Positions 22,261 to 27,814 of a stretch of 27,814 bases of DNA are shown piece after piece. Position numbers and translations under genes: made by a program. Origin of the DNA: a virus. The stretch spans positions 1 through 27,814 of the IMG/VR virus record IMGVR_UViG_3300017737_000064, one strand, 5' to 3'. Below the pieces are notes generated by a model, which saw only the letters and a program-made list of their open reading frames with translations, searched no databases and was not told the DNA's origin. Numbering within the stretch: position 1 is the stretch's first letter; every line of letters starts with the position of its first letter.

Positions 22261-22289
22261 ATTATATGATGATTTGATGTTTAGGTCAA
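22261..22289 (-). promoter_or_regulatory. Sigma70-like promoter for the leader/glycosyltransferase unit
   Basis: Minus strand: TTGACC (22284-22289), exactly 17 nt, TATAAT (22261-22266). The predicted start near 22254 gives a leader of about 145 nt before the glycosyltransferase-like gene. Confidence 0.75.
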
Positions 22290-22310
22290 ATAGTTTTAGG
22301 ATATGAGGAA

Positions 22311-22361
22311 CGCACAAGGATAGAGTCCTTGCGTATTAGTTTTAATACTATTTTGTATTAA
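22311..22361. terminator. Tandem hairpins after the 112-aa gene, possible terminator
   Basis: CAAGGA/TCCTTG (22315-22331), with CG-rich flanks, and TTAATAC/GTATTAA (22342-22361) overlapping the stop codon of the minus-strand gene. Neither is followed by a long T-tract, so Rho-independent termination is uncertain. Confidence 0.35.
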
Positions 22362-22696
22362 CTACCAAAACTAACACTGTTAACTTCAGTTGCTGATCCT
22401 GTCGCTATTGTGATTACATTTGCTTCACAATGAGCGATTCTTTTTGCTTTGATGTCAGCCAGTGCCGCATCTGAGTCAAAAGCATCTTTAACTGATTGGT
22501 TAACCCAACGTTGTGTTACTCTGATTTGATTCTCACTTAGGTATTCCACTTTTCTTTTCATTTGTCCATTGTCAAGATAAGTGTTTGCCATGTGAGTTGC
22601 AACTGATTCAGCCGCTGTTTTACCTGCTTGAGTGTCAGAAAACCAACCTTTGGAGTTGTTTGGTCTTGTATAAGTTTTTGCTACTTCTATTGCCAT
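22358..22696 (-). CDS. Hypothetical protein, probably late/virion-associated
   Basis: 112 residues: MAIEVAKTYTRPNNSKGWFS, an Ala/Thr-rich helical middle (AGKTAAESVATHMANTYLDN), a possible beta segment (NQIRVTQRWVNQSV) and a Ser/Thr/Val-rich end. A Shine-Dalgarno AAAAGGA is about 11 nt upstream, and two tandem late promoter boxes lie at 22722-22749. I do not recognise the family. Late promoters and composition suggest a particle component or an assembly factor. Confidence 0.6.
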   Translation of the reverse strand: MAIEVAKTYTRPNNSKGWFSDTQAGKTAAESVATHMANTYLDNGQMKRKVEYLSENQIRVTQRWVNQSVKDAFDSDAALADIKAKRIAHCEANVITIATGSATEVNSVSFGS

Positions 22697-22721
22697 AGTT
22701 TTTAGTTCCTTTTAATGCTTG

Positions 22722-22749
22722 TATTTATTAAAACACAGTTGTATTTATA
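22722..22749 (-). promoter_or_regulatory. Tandem T4-like late promoters
   Basis: Minus strand: perfect TATAAATA (22742-22749) and AATAAATA (22722-22729), 20 bp apart and both followed by C. They lead into the 112-aa gene, which has a normal leader and Shine-Dalgarno. Confidence 0.7.
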
Positions 22750-22778
22750 TGTTGTGCTAGGGGTTCGTATGATATGTG

Positions 22779-24659
22779 TTATTTGTCTTTGTTGACTTCT
22801 TCAAAATCTGCGTCAACGACATTGTCGTCCTTGGGTTTTTCTTCTGCTGGCTTTTGCTCTTGCTGTTCTTTGTATACTGCTTCTCCCAATTTCATAGCCG
22901 ATTCTGTTAGATCCTTGATCTTATTTTTGATTGCATCAGTATCTGATGTCTTCAATGCTTCTTTTAGAGTATTGACATCCGCTTCAATCTTGGCTTTGTC
23001 TTCCGCTGACAGTTTATCACCGTGTTCTTTCAACTGCTTGTCCAACTGGTGTGCTAGGGTATCTCCCTGATTCTTTACATCAACTGCTTCTCTCTTTTGT
23101 TTGTCCGCTTCTTTGTTTGCTTCTGCTTCTTTTACCATCTTATCTATCTCGTCATCTGATAGTCCGCCTGATGCTTGTATAGTAATTTTTTGTTCTTTGC
23201 CTGTGCCTTTGTCTTTTGCACTTACACTGACAATACCATTTGCGTCTATGTCAAACGCAACCTCTATCTGAGGTATTCCACGTGGAGCAGGTGCGATGCC
23301 TTCTAGATTGAAGTTACCCAGTGCCTTGTTGTCCGCCGCCATCTCTCTTTCACCTTGTACAATTCTGATTGTGACTGCCGCTTGATTGTCTTCTGCTGTT
23401 GAGAATACTTGGCTTTTCTTTGTGGGAATGGTTGTGTTCTTTTCAATAAGTTTGGTTGCGACACCACCTAGTGTTTCAATGCCCAATGATAAAGGAGTTA
23501 CATCTAACAGTAATACATCTTTGACGTCACCTTGTAGTACTCCGGCCTGTATCGCGGCTCCGATCGCCACAACTTCGTCTGGGTTAACTCCTGTGTGAGG
23601 TTCCTTGCCAAAGAACTCTTTGACTGTTTCCGTAACTTTCGGCATACGAGTCATACCACCAACAAGCACTATCTCTGTTATGTCGCTGGCCTGTAGTTCG
23701 GCATCCTTCAATGCTTGTTTGCAAGGTGCCAGTGTTTTCATTACTAGGTCCTCGACCAGTGCTTCTAGTTTTGCTCTAGTCATCTTGATGTTCAAATGCT
23801 TTGGTCCTGTTTTGTCAGCAGTGATGAAAGGTAGATTGATCTCTGTCTGTGCCGCAGATGATAGTTCTATCTTGGCCTTCTCCGCCGCTTCCTTGACCCT
23901 CTGCAGAGCAAGGTTGTCCGATTTTAGATCGACTCCGTTGTCTTTCTTGAATTCTGTTAATAGGTAATCAACAATAACATTGTCAAAGTCTTCACCACCC
24001 AATGATGTGTCACCGTTTGTGGACTTAACTTCAAACACTCCGTCACCTATTTCTAATATGGATATGTCAAACGTACCACCACCCAGGTCGTACACTGCAA
24101 CTGTGCCTGACTTCTTCTTGTCAAGGCCGTATGCGAGAGCGGCCGCTGTTGGTTCGTTCACTATACGTTCAACTTCAAGTCCTGCGATCTTACCCGCGTC
24201 CTTGGTCGCTTGTCGCTGTGAGTCATTGAAATACGCAGGCACAGTGATGACCGCTTTGGTCACTGCTTGTCCTAGATACTTCTCTGCTGTCTCTTTCATC
24301 TTCTGTAAAACGAATGCGGATATCTGCGATGGCGAATACTTCTCGCCTTTTGCTTCTACCCAAGCGTCTCCGTTGTCTGCTTTGACTATCTTGAAAGGGG
24401 AAGTCAAGATGTCTTTCTGCACAGAGTCGCCGTCAAATTTTCTACCTATCAATCTCTTGGCCGCGAATATCGTGTTTGTGGGATTGGTCACTGCGTTCCT
24501 CTTGGCAGGCATCCCCACCAGTTGCTCGTCTCCGAAACCCACCACTGATGGTGTGGTCCTGTTTCCTTCTGCGTTCTCTATAACCTTCGCTCCGCTACCT
24601 TCCATGACAGAAACGCAAGAGTTGGTTGTTCCTAAATCTATTCCTATAATCTTTGTCAT
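22779..24659 (-). CDS. dnaK: Chaperone DnaK (Hsp70), full length
   Basis: 626 residues, only slightly shorter than bacterial DnaK (about 638). The nucleotide-binding domain shows [49 protein letters not shown] and LVGGMTRMP. The interdomain linker [13 protein letters not shown] and substrate-binding domain follow, then the helical lid and a canonical acidic C-terminus near [11 protein letters not shown]. The tail resembles bacterial EEVxDD ends that contact co-chaperones. No dnaJ or grpE is in the window, so host co-chaperones would be needed. G+C is higher than in the replication genes, consistent with acquisition from a bacterium (inference). Confidence 0.97.
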   Translation of the reverse strand: MTKIIGIDLGTTNSCVSVMEGSGAKVIENAEGNRTTPSVVGFGDEQLVGMPAKRNAVTNPTNTIFAAKRLIGRKFDGDSVQKDILTSPFKIVKADNGDAWVEAKGEKYSPSQISAFVLQKMKETAEKYLGQAVTKAVITVPAYFNDSQRQATKDAGKIAGLEVERIVNEPTAAALAYGLDKKKSGTVAVYDLGGGTFDISILEIGDGVFEVKSTNGDTSLGGEDFDNVIVDYLLTEFKKDNGVDLKSDNLALQRVKEAAEKAKIELSSAAQTEINLPFITADKTGPKHLNIKMTRAKLEALVEDLVMKTLAPCKQALKDAELQASDITEIVLVGGMTRMPKVTETVKEFFGKEPHTGVNPDEVVAIGAAIQAGVLQGDVKDVLLLDVTPLSLGIETLGGVATKLIEKNTTIPTKKSQVFSTAEDNQAAVTIRIVQGEREMAADNKALGNFNLEGIAPAPRGIPQIEVAFDIDANGIVSVSAKDKGTGKEQKITIQASGGLSDDEIDKMVKEAEANKEADKQKREAVDVKNQGDTLAHQLDKQLKEHGDKLSAEDKAKIEADVNTLKEALKTSDTDAIKNKIKDLTESAMKLGEAVYKEQQEQKPAEEKPKDDNVVDADFEEVNKDK

Positions 24660-24675
24660 AACTTCTATATAAACA

Positions 24676-24870
24676 TTATTTTTTAAAATACAAGAGCATT
24701 TGGTAAACTTTTTTCACAATCCATCTTGTGCCCAGTATCAACATAGCGAGTGGCAGTATTATGAAGAAACACAACACACAGGCCACTATGCTGACGATCA
24801 CCCTGATGATGTTCAACACCCATCCACTGAACTGATATTCCGGATAGAACTGATATGTTTTCTTGCCCAT
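24676..24870 (-). CDS. Small membrane protein upstream of dnaK
   Basis: 64 residues from ATG 24870 ([20 protein letters not shown]). It has a long hydrophobic stretch, enough for one long or two short helices ([20 protein letters not shown] then [12 protein letters not shown]), and a basic end ([12 protein letters not shown]). The start at 24870 is only 9 nt from the -10 of a strong sigma70-like promoter, so the mRNA would be nearly leaderless. dnaK follows 16 bases after its stop, so they are probably co-transcribed. Confidence 0.6.
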   Translation of the reverse strand: MGKKTYQFYPEYQFSGWVLNIIRVIVSIVACVLCFFIILPLAMLILGTRWIVKKVYQMLLYFKK

Positions 24871-24879
24871 AGTACTGAT

Positions 24880-24907
24880 ATTATAGCATATGCACAACAG
24901 TTGTCAA
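24880..24907 (-). promoter_or_regulatory. Sigma70-like promoter for the dnaK operon
   Basis: Minus strand: TTGACA (24902-24907), 16 nt, TATAAT (24880-24885). The -10 is preceded by TATGC, giving an extended -10 (TGC-TATAAT). Confidence 0.8.
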
Positions 24908-24938
24908 TGATGTTTGGTAAAGTAATTTGGAAGTGTGT

Positions 24939-24970
24939 CACACAGGGCAGGCGGGAACCAACCCTGTGTG
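24939..24970. terminator. Strong hairpin (9-bp stem)
   Basis: CACACAGGG pairs with CCCTGTGTG around a 14-nt loop. It lies downstream of the minus-strand beta-barrel-like gene, just before the dnaK operon promoter. There is no clear T-tract on either strand, so it may be a Rho-independent terminator of weak type or an mRNA-stabilising end. Confidence 0.45.
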
Positions 24971-24982
24971 TTAGATTAAAAT

Positions 24983-25351
24983 TTAGAATTTTAATTTAAA
25001 GCCAATAACAGTTTCAGTGTGATCTAAGTTCACATCAAAATCGTTATTAACATAAACAGAGGCTCTCTCACCAATGTCTTTGTCAAAGTCAAGTTCAAAA
25101 CTATTAAATGTTGCATTCATATTGTCGTCAACATCATAATTCAGACCAGATGTAGCACCGATGCCTGCCCACAGATCCACGTGTGAATCCAAGTACATGG
25201 CGTTAGTTTCAGCCTCTACTTTTCTTTCTGCTCCAAATGTGAAGTCAACGTCAGCCGCTTCTGCCGGTGCAGGTTTGAATACAGACCATAATATTACAAG
25301 TGCCGCAATTACTGCCACACCTAGGCCCATTTGTTTCTTTGTCATTTTCAT
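24983..25351 (-). CDS. Exported beta-barrel-like envelope protein
   Basis: 122 residues from ATG 25351; GGAG lies 8 nt upstream, so longer in-frame starts are rejected. The signal peptide MKMTKKQMGLGVAVIAALVI runs to a cleavage-like PAPAEAA. The mature part alternates polar and hydrophobic residues (FTFGAERKVEAETNAMYLD, FNSFELDFDKDIGE, TVIGFKLKF) and ends in phenylalanine, as outer-membrane beta-barrel proteins do. About 90 mature residues would allow only a small barrel or a pore subunit. A late-like GATAAATA lies about 75 nt upstream. A phage outer-membrane protein could alter receptor access (inference). Confidence 0.6.
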   Translation of the reverse strand: MKMTKKQMGLGVAVIAALVILWSVFKPAPAEAADVDFTFGAERKVEAETNAMYLDSHVDLWAGIGATSGLNYDVDDNMNATFNSFELDFDKDIGERASVYVNNDFDVNLDHTETVIGFKLKF

Positions 25352-25467
25352 CCTTTTATCTCCCTTTGTTAGTTTGATTATGATAATGCGACCATCGGCC
25401 GATGATCGCTTCGGATTGTACGACATATTTATCTTAATAGCAACCTTTAATTGTATGTGTTGGTAAT

Positions 25468-25698
25468 CTAACTCTCCAGCACGAGCATCAATGCGAACAG
25501 TGTGACCATGCCGTAGTACATCCAATAACTCTTGCAGTGCCTCCAGATCAAACGCAAGGGGATCTCTCGCACTCGTGTACTGCACCAACGAGTGATCGGT
25601 TCGTGTGGCCTATGCCCTGCTCTGTAAGATGACACCAAACCCATGACCACTCCGGGCAGTGTAAAGAACAGTATTATCCACAACGCAGTCTTGATCAT
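25468..25698 (-). CDS. Small two-helix membrane protein
   Basis: 76 residues from ATG 25698 (MIKTALWIILFFTLPGVVMG), with a second hydrophobic segment near the C-terminus (YWMYYGMVTLFALMLVL) and a basic loop between (STRVREIPLRLIWRHCKSY). ATG 25698 overlaps the stop of the upstream 43-aa gene (ATGA), which favours this start over 25704. No family is recognised. Confidence 0.5.
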   Translation of the reverse strand: MIKTALWIILFFTLPGVVMGLVSSYRAGHRPHEPITRWCSTRVREIPLRLIWRHCKSYWMYYGMVTLFALMLVLES

Positions 25699-25826
25699 AA
25701 CCATATGAGAGTTTTGTGATAGTAGCCCAGAACTATGCTGATCAGTATTGCTATTAGAAAGAACATAACCAGTAAGCGGAACATTGTAAAGTATTTACGG
25801 ACATACAGGCGGGTATAAGTGCCCAT
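25695..25826 (-). CDS. Small single-helix membrane protein (43 aa)
   Basis: Basic aromatic start MGTYTRLYVRKYFTMFRLLV, then a hydrophobic helix (MFFLIAILISIVLGYY), ending HKTLIWL. It is coupled by ATGA to the two-helix membrane gene. The pair may form one membrane complex. The function is unknown. Confidence 0.45.
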   Translation of the reverse strand: MGTYTRLYVRKYFTMFRLLVMFFLIAILISIVLGYYHKTLIWL

Positions 25827-26079
25827 ATAATTATGCTGTGCAAATTTTTTAGATCTGAGGTACACACCACCCAGGTTGCTTTTATGACCCGTTTTGGGAG
25901 ACCGGTATAGTGCCCTTTACAGCACTTGTGCATTTTTTTTATATAGGGGGTATTTTATCGGCCACCTGGTGATTCTTACCCCTTACCAAAAAAAATTACC
26001 GTTTTTATTTTATAATCCTGAAGCCCCTGGTGCCACCTCCGGCCACCATGCCTACCATTCTTGATTGTGTGTCGTGGTT
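25827..26079. other. 253-base intergenic region without a convincing gene
   Basis: Contains a short stem (GCAC/GTGC) followed by eight T at 25922-25940, which could terminate rightward transcription, plus GGTGG/CCACC-rich stretches, a minus-strand TTATAAAATA, and TTACCAA at 25983-25989 matching the right-end repeat unit. No frame is convincing on either strand. Confidence 0.4.
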
Positions 26080-26119
26080 CAAAAGAATAGGCCCTATGCT
26101 ATAATGCACACAGGGCCTA
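26080..26119 (-). terminator. Rho-independent terminator of the AAA+ operon
   Basis: On the minus strand TAGGCCCT pairs with AGGGCCTA (8 bp, 26088-26119) around a 16-nt loop and runs into TTCTTTT. It lies about 30 bases after the last small gene of the AAA+ unit. The loop also contains TATAAT on the plus strand with a weak -35, possibly coincidental. Confidence 0.65.
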
Positions 26120-26147
26120 CCTTTATTCTCAAGGGAGGTCGAGAATT

Positions 26148-26213
26148 CTATAATAGTATGTCGAGTATCAACAGGGTGATCCATACTGCACCCACAACTT
26201 CTAATCCACTCAT
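26148..26213 (-). CDS. Possible 21-aa single-helix membrane peptide
   Basis: MSGLEVVGAVWITLLILDIL plus L, then a stop. AGGAGGAG precedes the ATG, and the start overlaps the AAA+ stop codon (ATGA). The strong Shine-Dalgarno and coupling argue for translation despite the size. Confidence 0.5.
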   Translation of the reverse strand: MSGLEVVGAVWITLLILDILL

Positions 26214-27268
26214 GTGTTTACTCCTCCTGGTCTCATACAGGTCTGAGAAGCCAATTGTTTATACTTGTCTGGTGCCATCTTCCAAAGGTCTGCTATCTTC
26301 AATACCATTCTCAATGATATCTCTCGTAGGTTGGCCTTGTTATCGAATACGAACTGCACCAGATCTGCCTGTGTCTCTTGGTCCATATTGTACTTGTCCA
26401 GCATACCTTGTCTGCATATCTGCTTGATCCTAAGCATACGATCTCGCATACTGTCAATGGTTAGATCCAAGTAATGACATCTAGATTGTAATGCCTCCAG
26501 GTGATCCCGCAACTTCTTGCTCTTGACATTGTCGAACTTCACATTGGTAATGAACACAACACCGCCATTGAACTCAAACGAATTGGGCACACCTTCATTC
26601 CGTAATGCACTGGACTCTGTGTTCCAATGCAGGCATCTCTTACGACCTGTGTCCAATGCCGCCTTGAGCAGGTTCAACGATAGGTCATCATACAGTATGG
26701 CATCACAGTCATCGAAGCATACCACATGGCCTGCGTCGGCGTGTTCATATAACTTCTTGTATAATCCCACGGCACTCATTGCACCCTTGACCACCTCAAA
26801 CTTCCGTCTGGATCCTGCTATGTCATCGAAGGTGCTATACTTCTCCAGGGTCGTTTCAACACCATAAGATTTACCAATACCGGGCGGTCCACTAACGATC
26901 ATCGCCCGGACCTTCTTCTGTGCCACTGCTTCGGTCATCTCATTCAGTATCTCGAATCGTGCTTCTATACGGCCGATCGCTTCTTCATCGGTCTCCGTCT
27001 GCTTGGGTTCCTGGGTAGCCCCACCTTTGAACTCGTCTCTGAATCGTATGTATTCGCCCTCATTAACTACCCTGATATCACCAATGCTACCCACATTGAT
27101 CCGCACCTTATCCAGGCCCTCGTAGTCGCTCATATCAGTCACAGCAACGGTGACGAATCCACCCGGCTTGCCTGCGAACTTCTGATAGTCTTTCACTATC
27201 GGAAATATACGACCTGACTGGTCCTTATTACGATAGGTTCCTTGTTCTATTTTAATGTATTTTTTCAA
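26210..27268 (-). CDS. AAA+ ATPase
   Basis: 352 residues starting at TTG 27268, chosen for the strong Shine-Dalgarno AGGGAGG just upstream. The N-terminal ~100 residues are a beta-rich domain (IFPIVKDYQKF, GGFVTVAVTD, KVRINVGSIGD). Then Walker A GPPGIGKS (127-134), Walker B VVCFDDCD (182-189), a sensor-1-like VVFITNVK and an arginine-rich region (DSMRDRMLRI). Similar stand-alone AAA+ proteins are common in marine T4-like phages and are mostly unassigned. It might remodel a protein or nucleic-acid complex. It has a sigma70-like promoter with an upstream repeat array, so it is probably early and tightly regulated. Confidence 0.8.
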   Translation of the reverse strand: MKKYIKIEQGTYRNKDQSGRIFPIVKDYQKFAGKPGGFVTVAVTDMSDYEGLDKVRINVGSIGDIRVVNEGEYIRFRDEFKGGATQEPKQTETDEEAIGRIEARFEILNEMTEAVAQKKVRAMIVSGPPGIGKSYGVETTLEKYSTFDDIAGSRRKFEVVKGAMSAVGLYKKLYEHADAGHVVCFDDCDAILYDDLSLNLLKAALDTGRKRCLHWNTESSALRNEGVPNSFEFNGGVVFITNVKFDNVKSKKLRDHLEALQSRCHYLDLTIDSMRDRMLRIKQICRQGMLDKYNMDQETQADLVQFVFDNKANLREISLRMVLKIADLWKMAPDKYKQLASQTCMRPGGVNT

Positions 27269-27294
27269 TAGTTCCTCCCTTGTTTATAGTGTTC

Positions 27295-27322
27295 ATTATA
27301 GCATCATATTCGTATATGTCAA
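27295..27322 (-). promoter_or_regulatory. Sigma70-like promoter of the AAA+ gene
   Basis: Minus strand: TTGACA (27317-27322), 16 nt, TATAAT (27295-27300), preceded by ATGC as at the dnaK promoter. Both hexamers match the consensus perfectly. Confidence 0.85.
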
Positions 27323-27330
27323 ATGGTTGA

Positions 27331-27470
27331 GATTGGTAAAGATTGGTAAGAACCTTACCAACGATAGATCCACATTGATATCCTGGTAAAGATTGGTAAA
27401 ACGGTTCTGACTTGCCATGGAAGCGTACGGGTGATGAATATGGTTGGTAAGGTTTGGTAATGTCTGGTAA
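27331..27470. repeat. Phased TGGTAA repeat array (operator or origin candidate)
   Basis: (T/C)TGGTAA occurs at 27333, 27343, 27383, 27393, 27444, 27454 and 27464, plus one inverted copy at 27355-27361. Neighbours within each group are exactly 10 bp apart and the groups are about 50 bp apart, so most copies face the same side of the helix. The array begins about 10 bp upstream of the AAA+ -35 element. Confidence 0.8.
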
Positions 27471-27479
27471 ACACAATAC

Positions 27480-27537
27480 GAGCAGGCCATATTGTTTCAG
27501 ATCCTGCTCTGTCCCCTGCCTGGTCATCCGTACGGAT
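27480..27537. promoter_or_regulatory. Hairpin and 12-bp palindrome in the divergent control region
   Basis: GAGCAGG (27480-27486) pairs with CCTGCTC (27503-27509). ATCCGTACGGAT (27526-27537) is a perfect palindrome, a plausible dimeric-repressor site. Both lie between the repeat array and the rightward gene. Confidence 0.45.
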
Positions 27538-27601
27538 CGTGTCGCCCAAATTTGTAGGGCAAAGGGTATATTTTTGTTTCCAAAATCCTTAGGATGGGGT
27601 A

Positions 27602-27641
27602 CTATGCTAAAATGCTCCACCTCCGTAATCCAGGTTAAATA
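27602..27641 (+). promoter_or_regulatory. Two candidate promoters for the right-edge gene
   Basis: TATGCTAAAAT (27603-27613) is an extended -10 like those of the dnaK and AAA+ promoters but lacks a clear -35. GTTAAATA (27634-27641) lies 7 nt before ATG 27649, matching the late-type box-to-ATG pattern. Confidence 0.5.
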
Positions 27642-27648
27642 AACATAT

Positions 27649-27814
27649 ATGTCAAGCAACGATTTAGGACAAGACCCAGAACGATTCCGTAAGCCTCTAA
27701 TCCTCACACAAGAAGTGGAGCCAGAATTAAAGCATTCAGACCCAGTATCACCATCCGCCATATCACGACATCTAGCAGAATTAAAGGTAGGATTGTACGA
27801 CTCTCGCATATATA
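27649..27814 (+). CDS. Right-edge gene, truncated by window end
   Basis: Open from ATG 27649 to the last base (55 codons): MSSNDLGQDPERFRKPLILT, then EVEPELKHSDPVSPSAISRH and a Leu/Lys end. The late-type box 7 nt upstream supports this start. It is preferred over the antisense frame at 27252-27809, which reads as low-quality protein and crosses the AAA+ promoter and the repeats. The function cannot be judged from the N-terminus. Confidence 0.45.
   Translation, partial: MSSNDLGQDPERFRKPLILTQEVEPELKHSDPVSPSAISRHLAELKVGLYDSRIY

Noticed and set aside
23980-24672. 230-codon open frame antisense to dnaK
   Set aside because: Long antisense frames are a known artefact of dnaK codon structure; it has no ribosome site, and the translation is Ser/Val-rich without domain features.
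25352-25588. Longer start for the beta-barrel-like gene
   Set aside because: The extension would bury the signal peptide in mid-protein, and ATG 25351 has a good Shine-Dalgarno.
26065-26427. 120-codon plus-strand frame
   Set aside because: Mostly antisense to the AAA+ gene, and it crosses a strong minus-strand terminator.
27252-27809. 185-codon minus-strand frame at the right end
   Set aside because: It runs through the AAA+ promoter, the repeat array and the palindrome; the protein is not convincing, and a plus-strand gene with a late-type box fits better.
1-27814. CRISPR array, insertion sequence or integrase/attachment site
   Set aside because: No regular repeat-spacer pattern, transposase, integrase or tRNA-fragment duplication is visible; the right-end repeats are too short and too close for CRISPR.
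1-27814. Bacterial chromosome origin of the whole window, suggested by dnaK, clpP and tRNAs
   Set aside because: T4-type uvsW, gp61 and gp41, overlapping small genes and late promoters on both strands through the window fit a phage genome better; a chimeric assembly can only be excluded with read coverage.

Overview
The window looks like part of the genome of a T4-like marine myovirus. It carries T4-type replication genes: a UvsW helicase, a gp61-type primase, a gp41 (DnaB-type) helicase and a probable clamp-loader small subunit. It also has T4-like late promoter boxes (xxTAAATA), a five-tRNA cluster with encoded CCA ends, and dozens of tightly packed or overlapping small genes. The AT-rich left two thirds, the gene content and an alphaproteobacterial-looking bL33 protein suggest a host such as SAR11/Pelagibacter. 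The host is an inference and nothing in the window proves it.

Layout. Positions 1-7830 (+) form a replication block with overlapping starts and stops: uvsW, small conserved proteins, a zinc-finger protein, a miniature DNA polymerase III alpha-like protein, a virion structural protein, primase and helicase. One minus-strand gene (4179-4553) interrupts it. Positions 7928-17102 hold an accessory metabolic region: two SGNH-hydrolase-like proteins, three radical SAM enzymes, a PLP aminotransferase-fold protein, a ferredoxin-NADP reductase and a 2OG-Fe(II) oxygenase-like protein. Inside it lie small membrane and lipoprotein genes and the Thr-Ser-Asp-Glu-Ala tRNAs. Positions 17111-19846 are a run of tiny genes: lipoproteins, single-helix membrane peptides, a 10-cysteine peptide and a coiled-coil membrane protein. 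Positions 19799-25826 (-) hold bL33, ClpP, a GT-A-like protein with an unusual leader, DnaK, and membrane or envelope proteins. Positions 26148-27268 (-) are an AAA+ ATPase operon. It faces a rightward gene cut by the window edge, and the divergent control region between them carries a helically phased repeat array.

Two promoter classes can be read. Sigma70-like TTGACx-N16/17-TATAAT promoters precede clpP, the glycosyltransferase leader, the dnaK operon and the AAA+ gene, which suits early expression by host polymerase. T4-late-like boxes lie only 5-8 nt upstream of the start codons of at least eleven genes, including two radical SAM genes, the reductase and both SGNH genes. This predicts late, essentially leaderless mRNAs.

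The most interesting points are: (1) the box-to-ATG architecture; (2) the radical SAM/PLP/reductase/2OG cassette, with its own electron supply; (3) a phage bL33 ribosomal protein beside ClpP, plus a full-length DnaK; (4) the 24-codon leader ORF whose sequence can fold as a pseudoknot; (5) the 10-bp-phased TGGTAA array; (6) the shrunken Pol III alpha-like protein.
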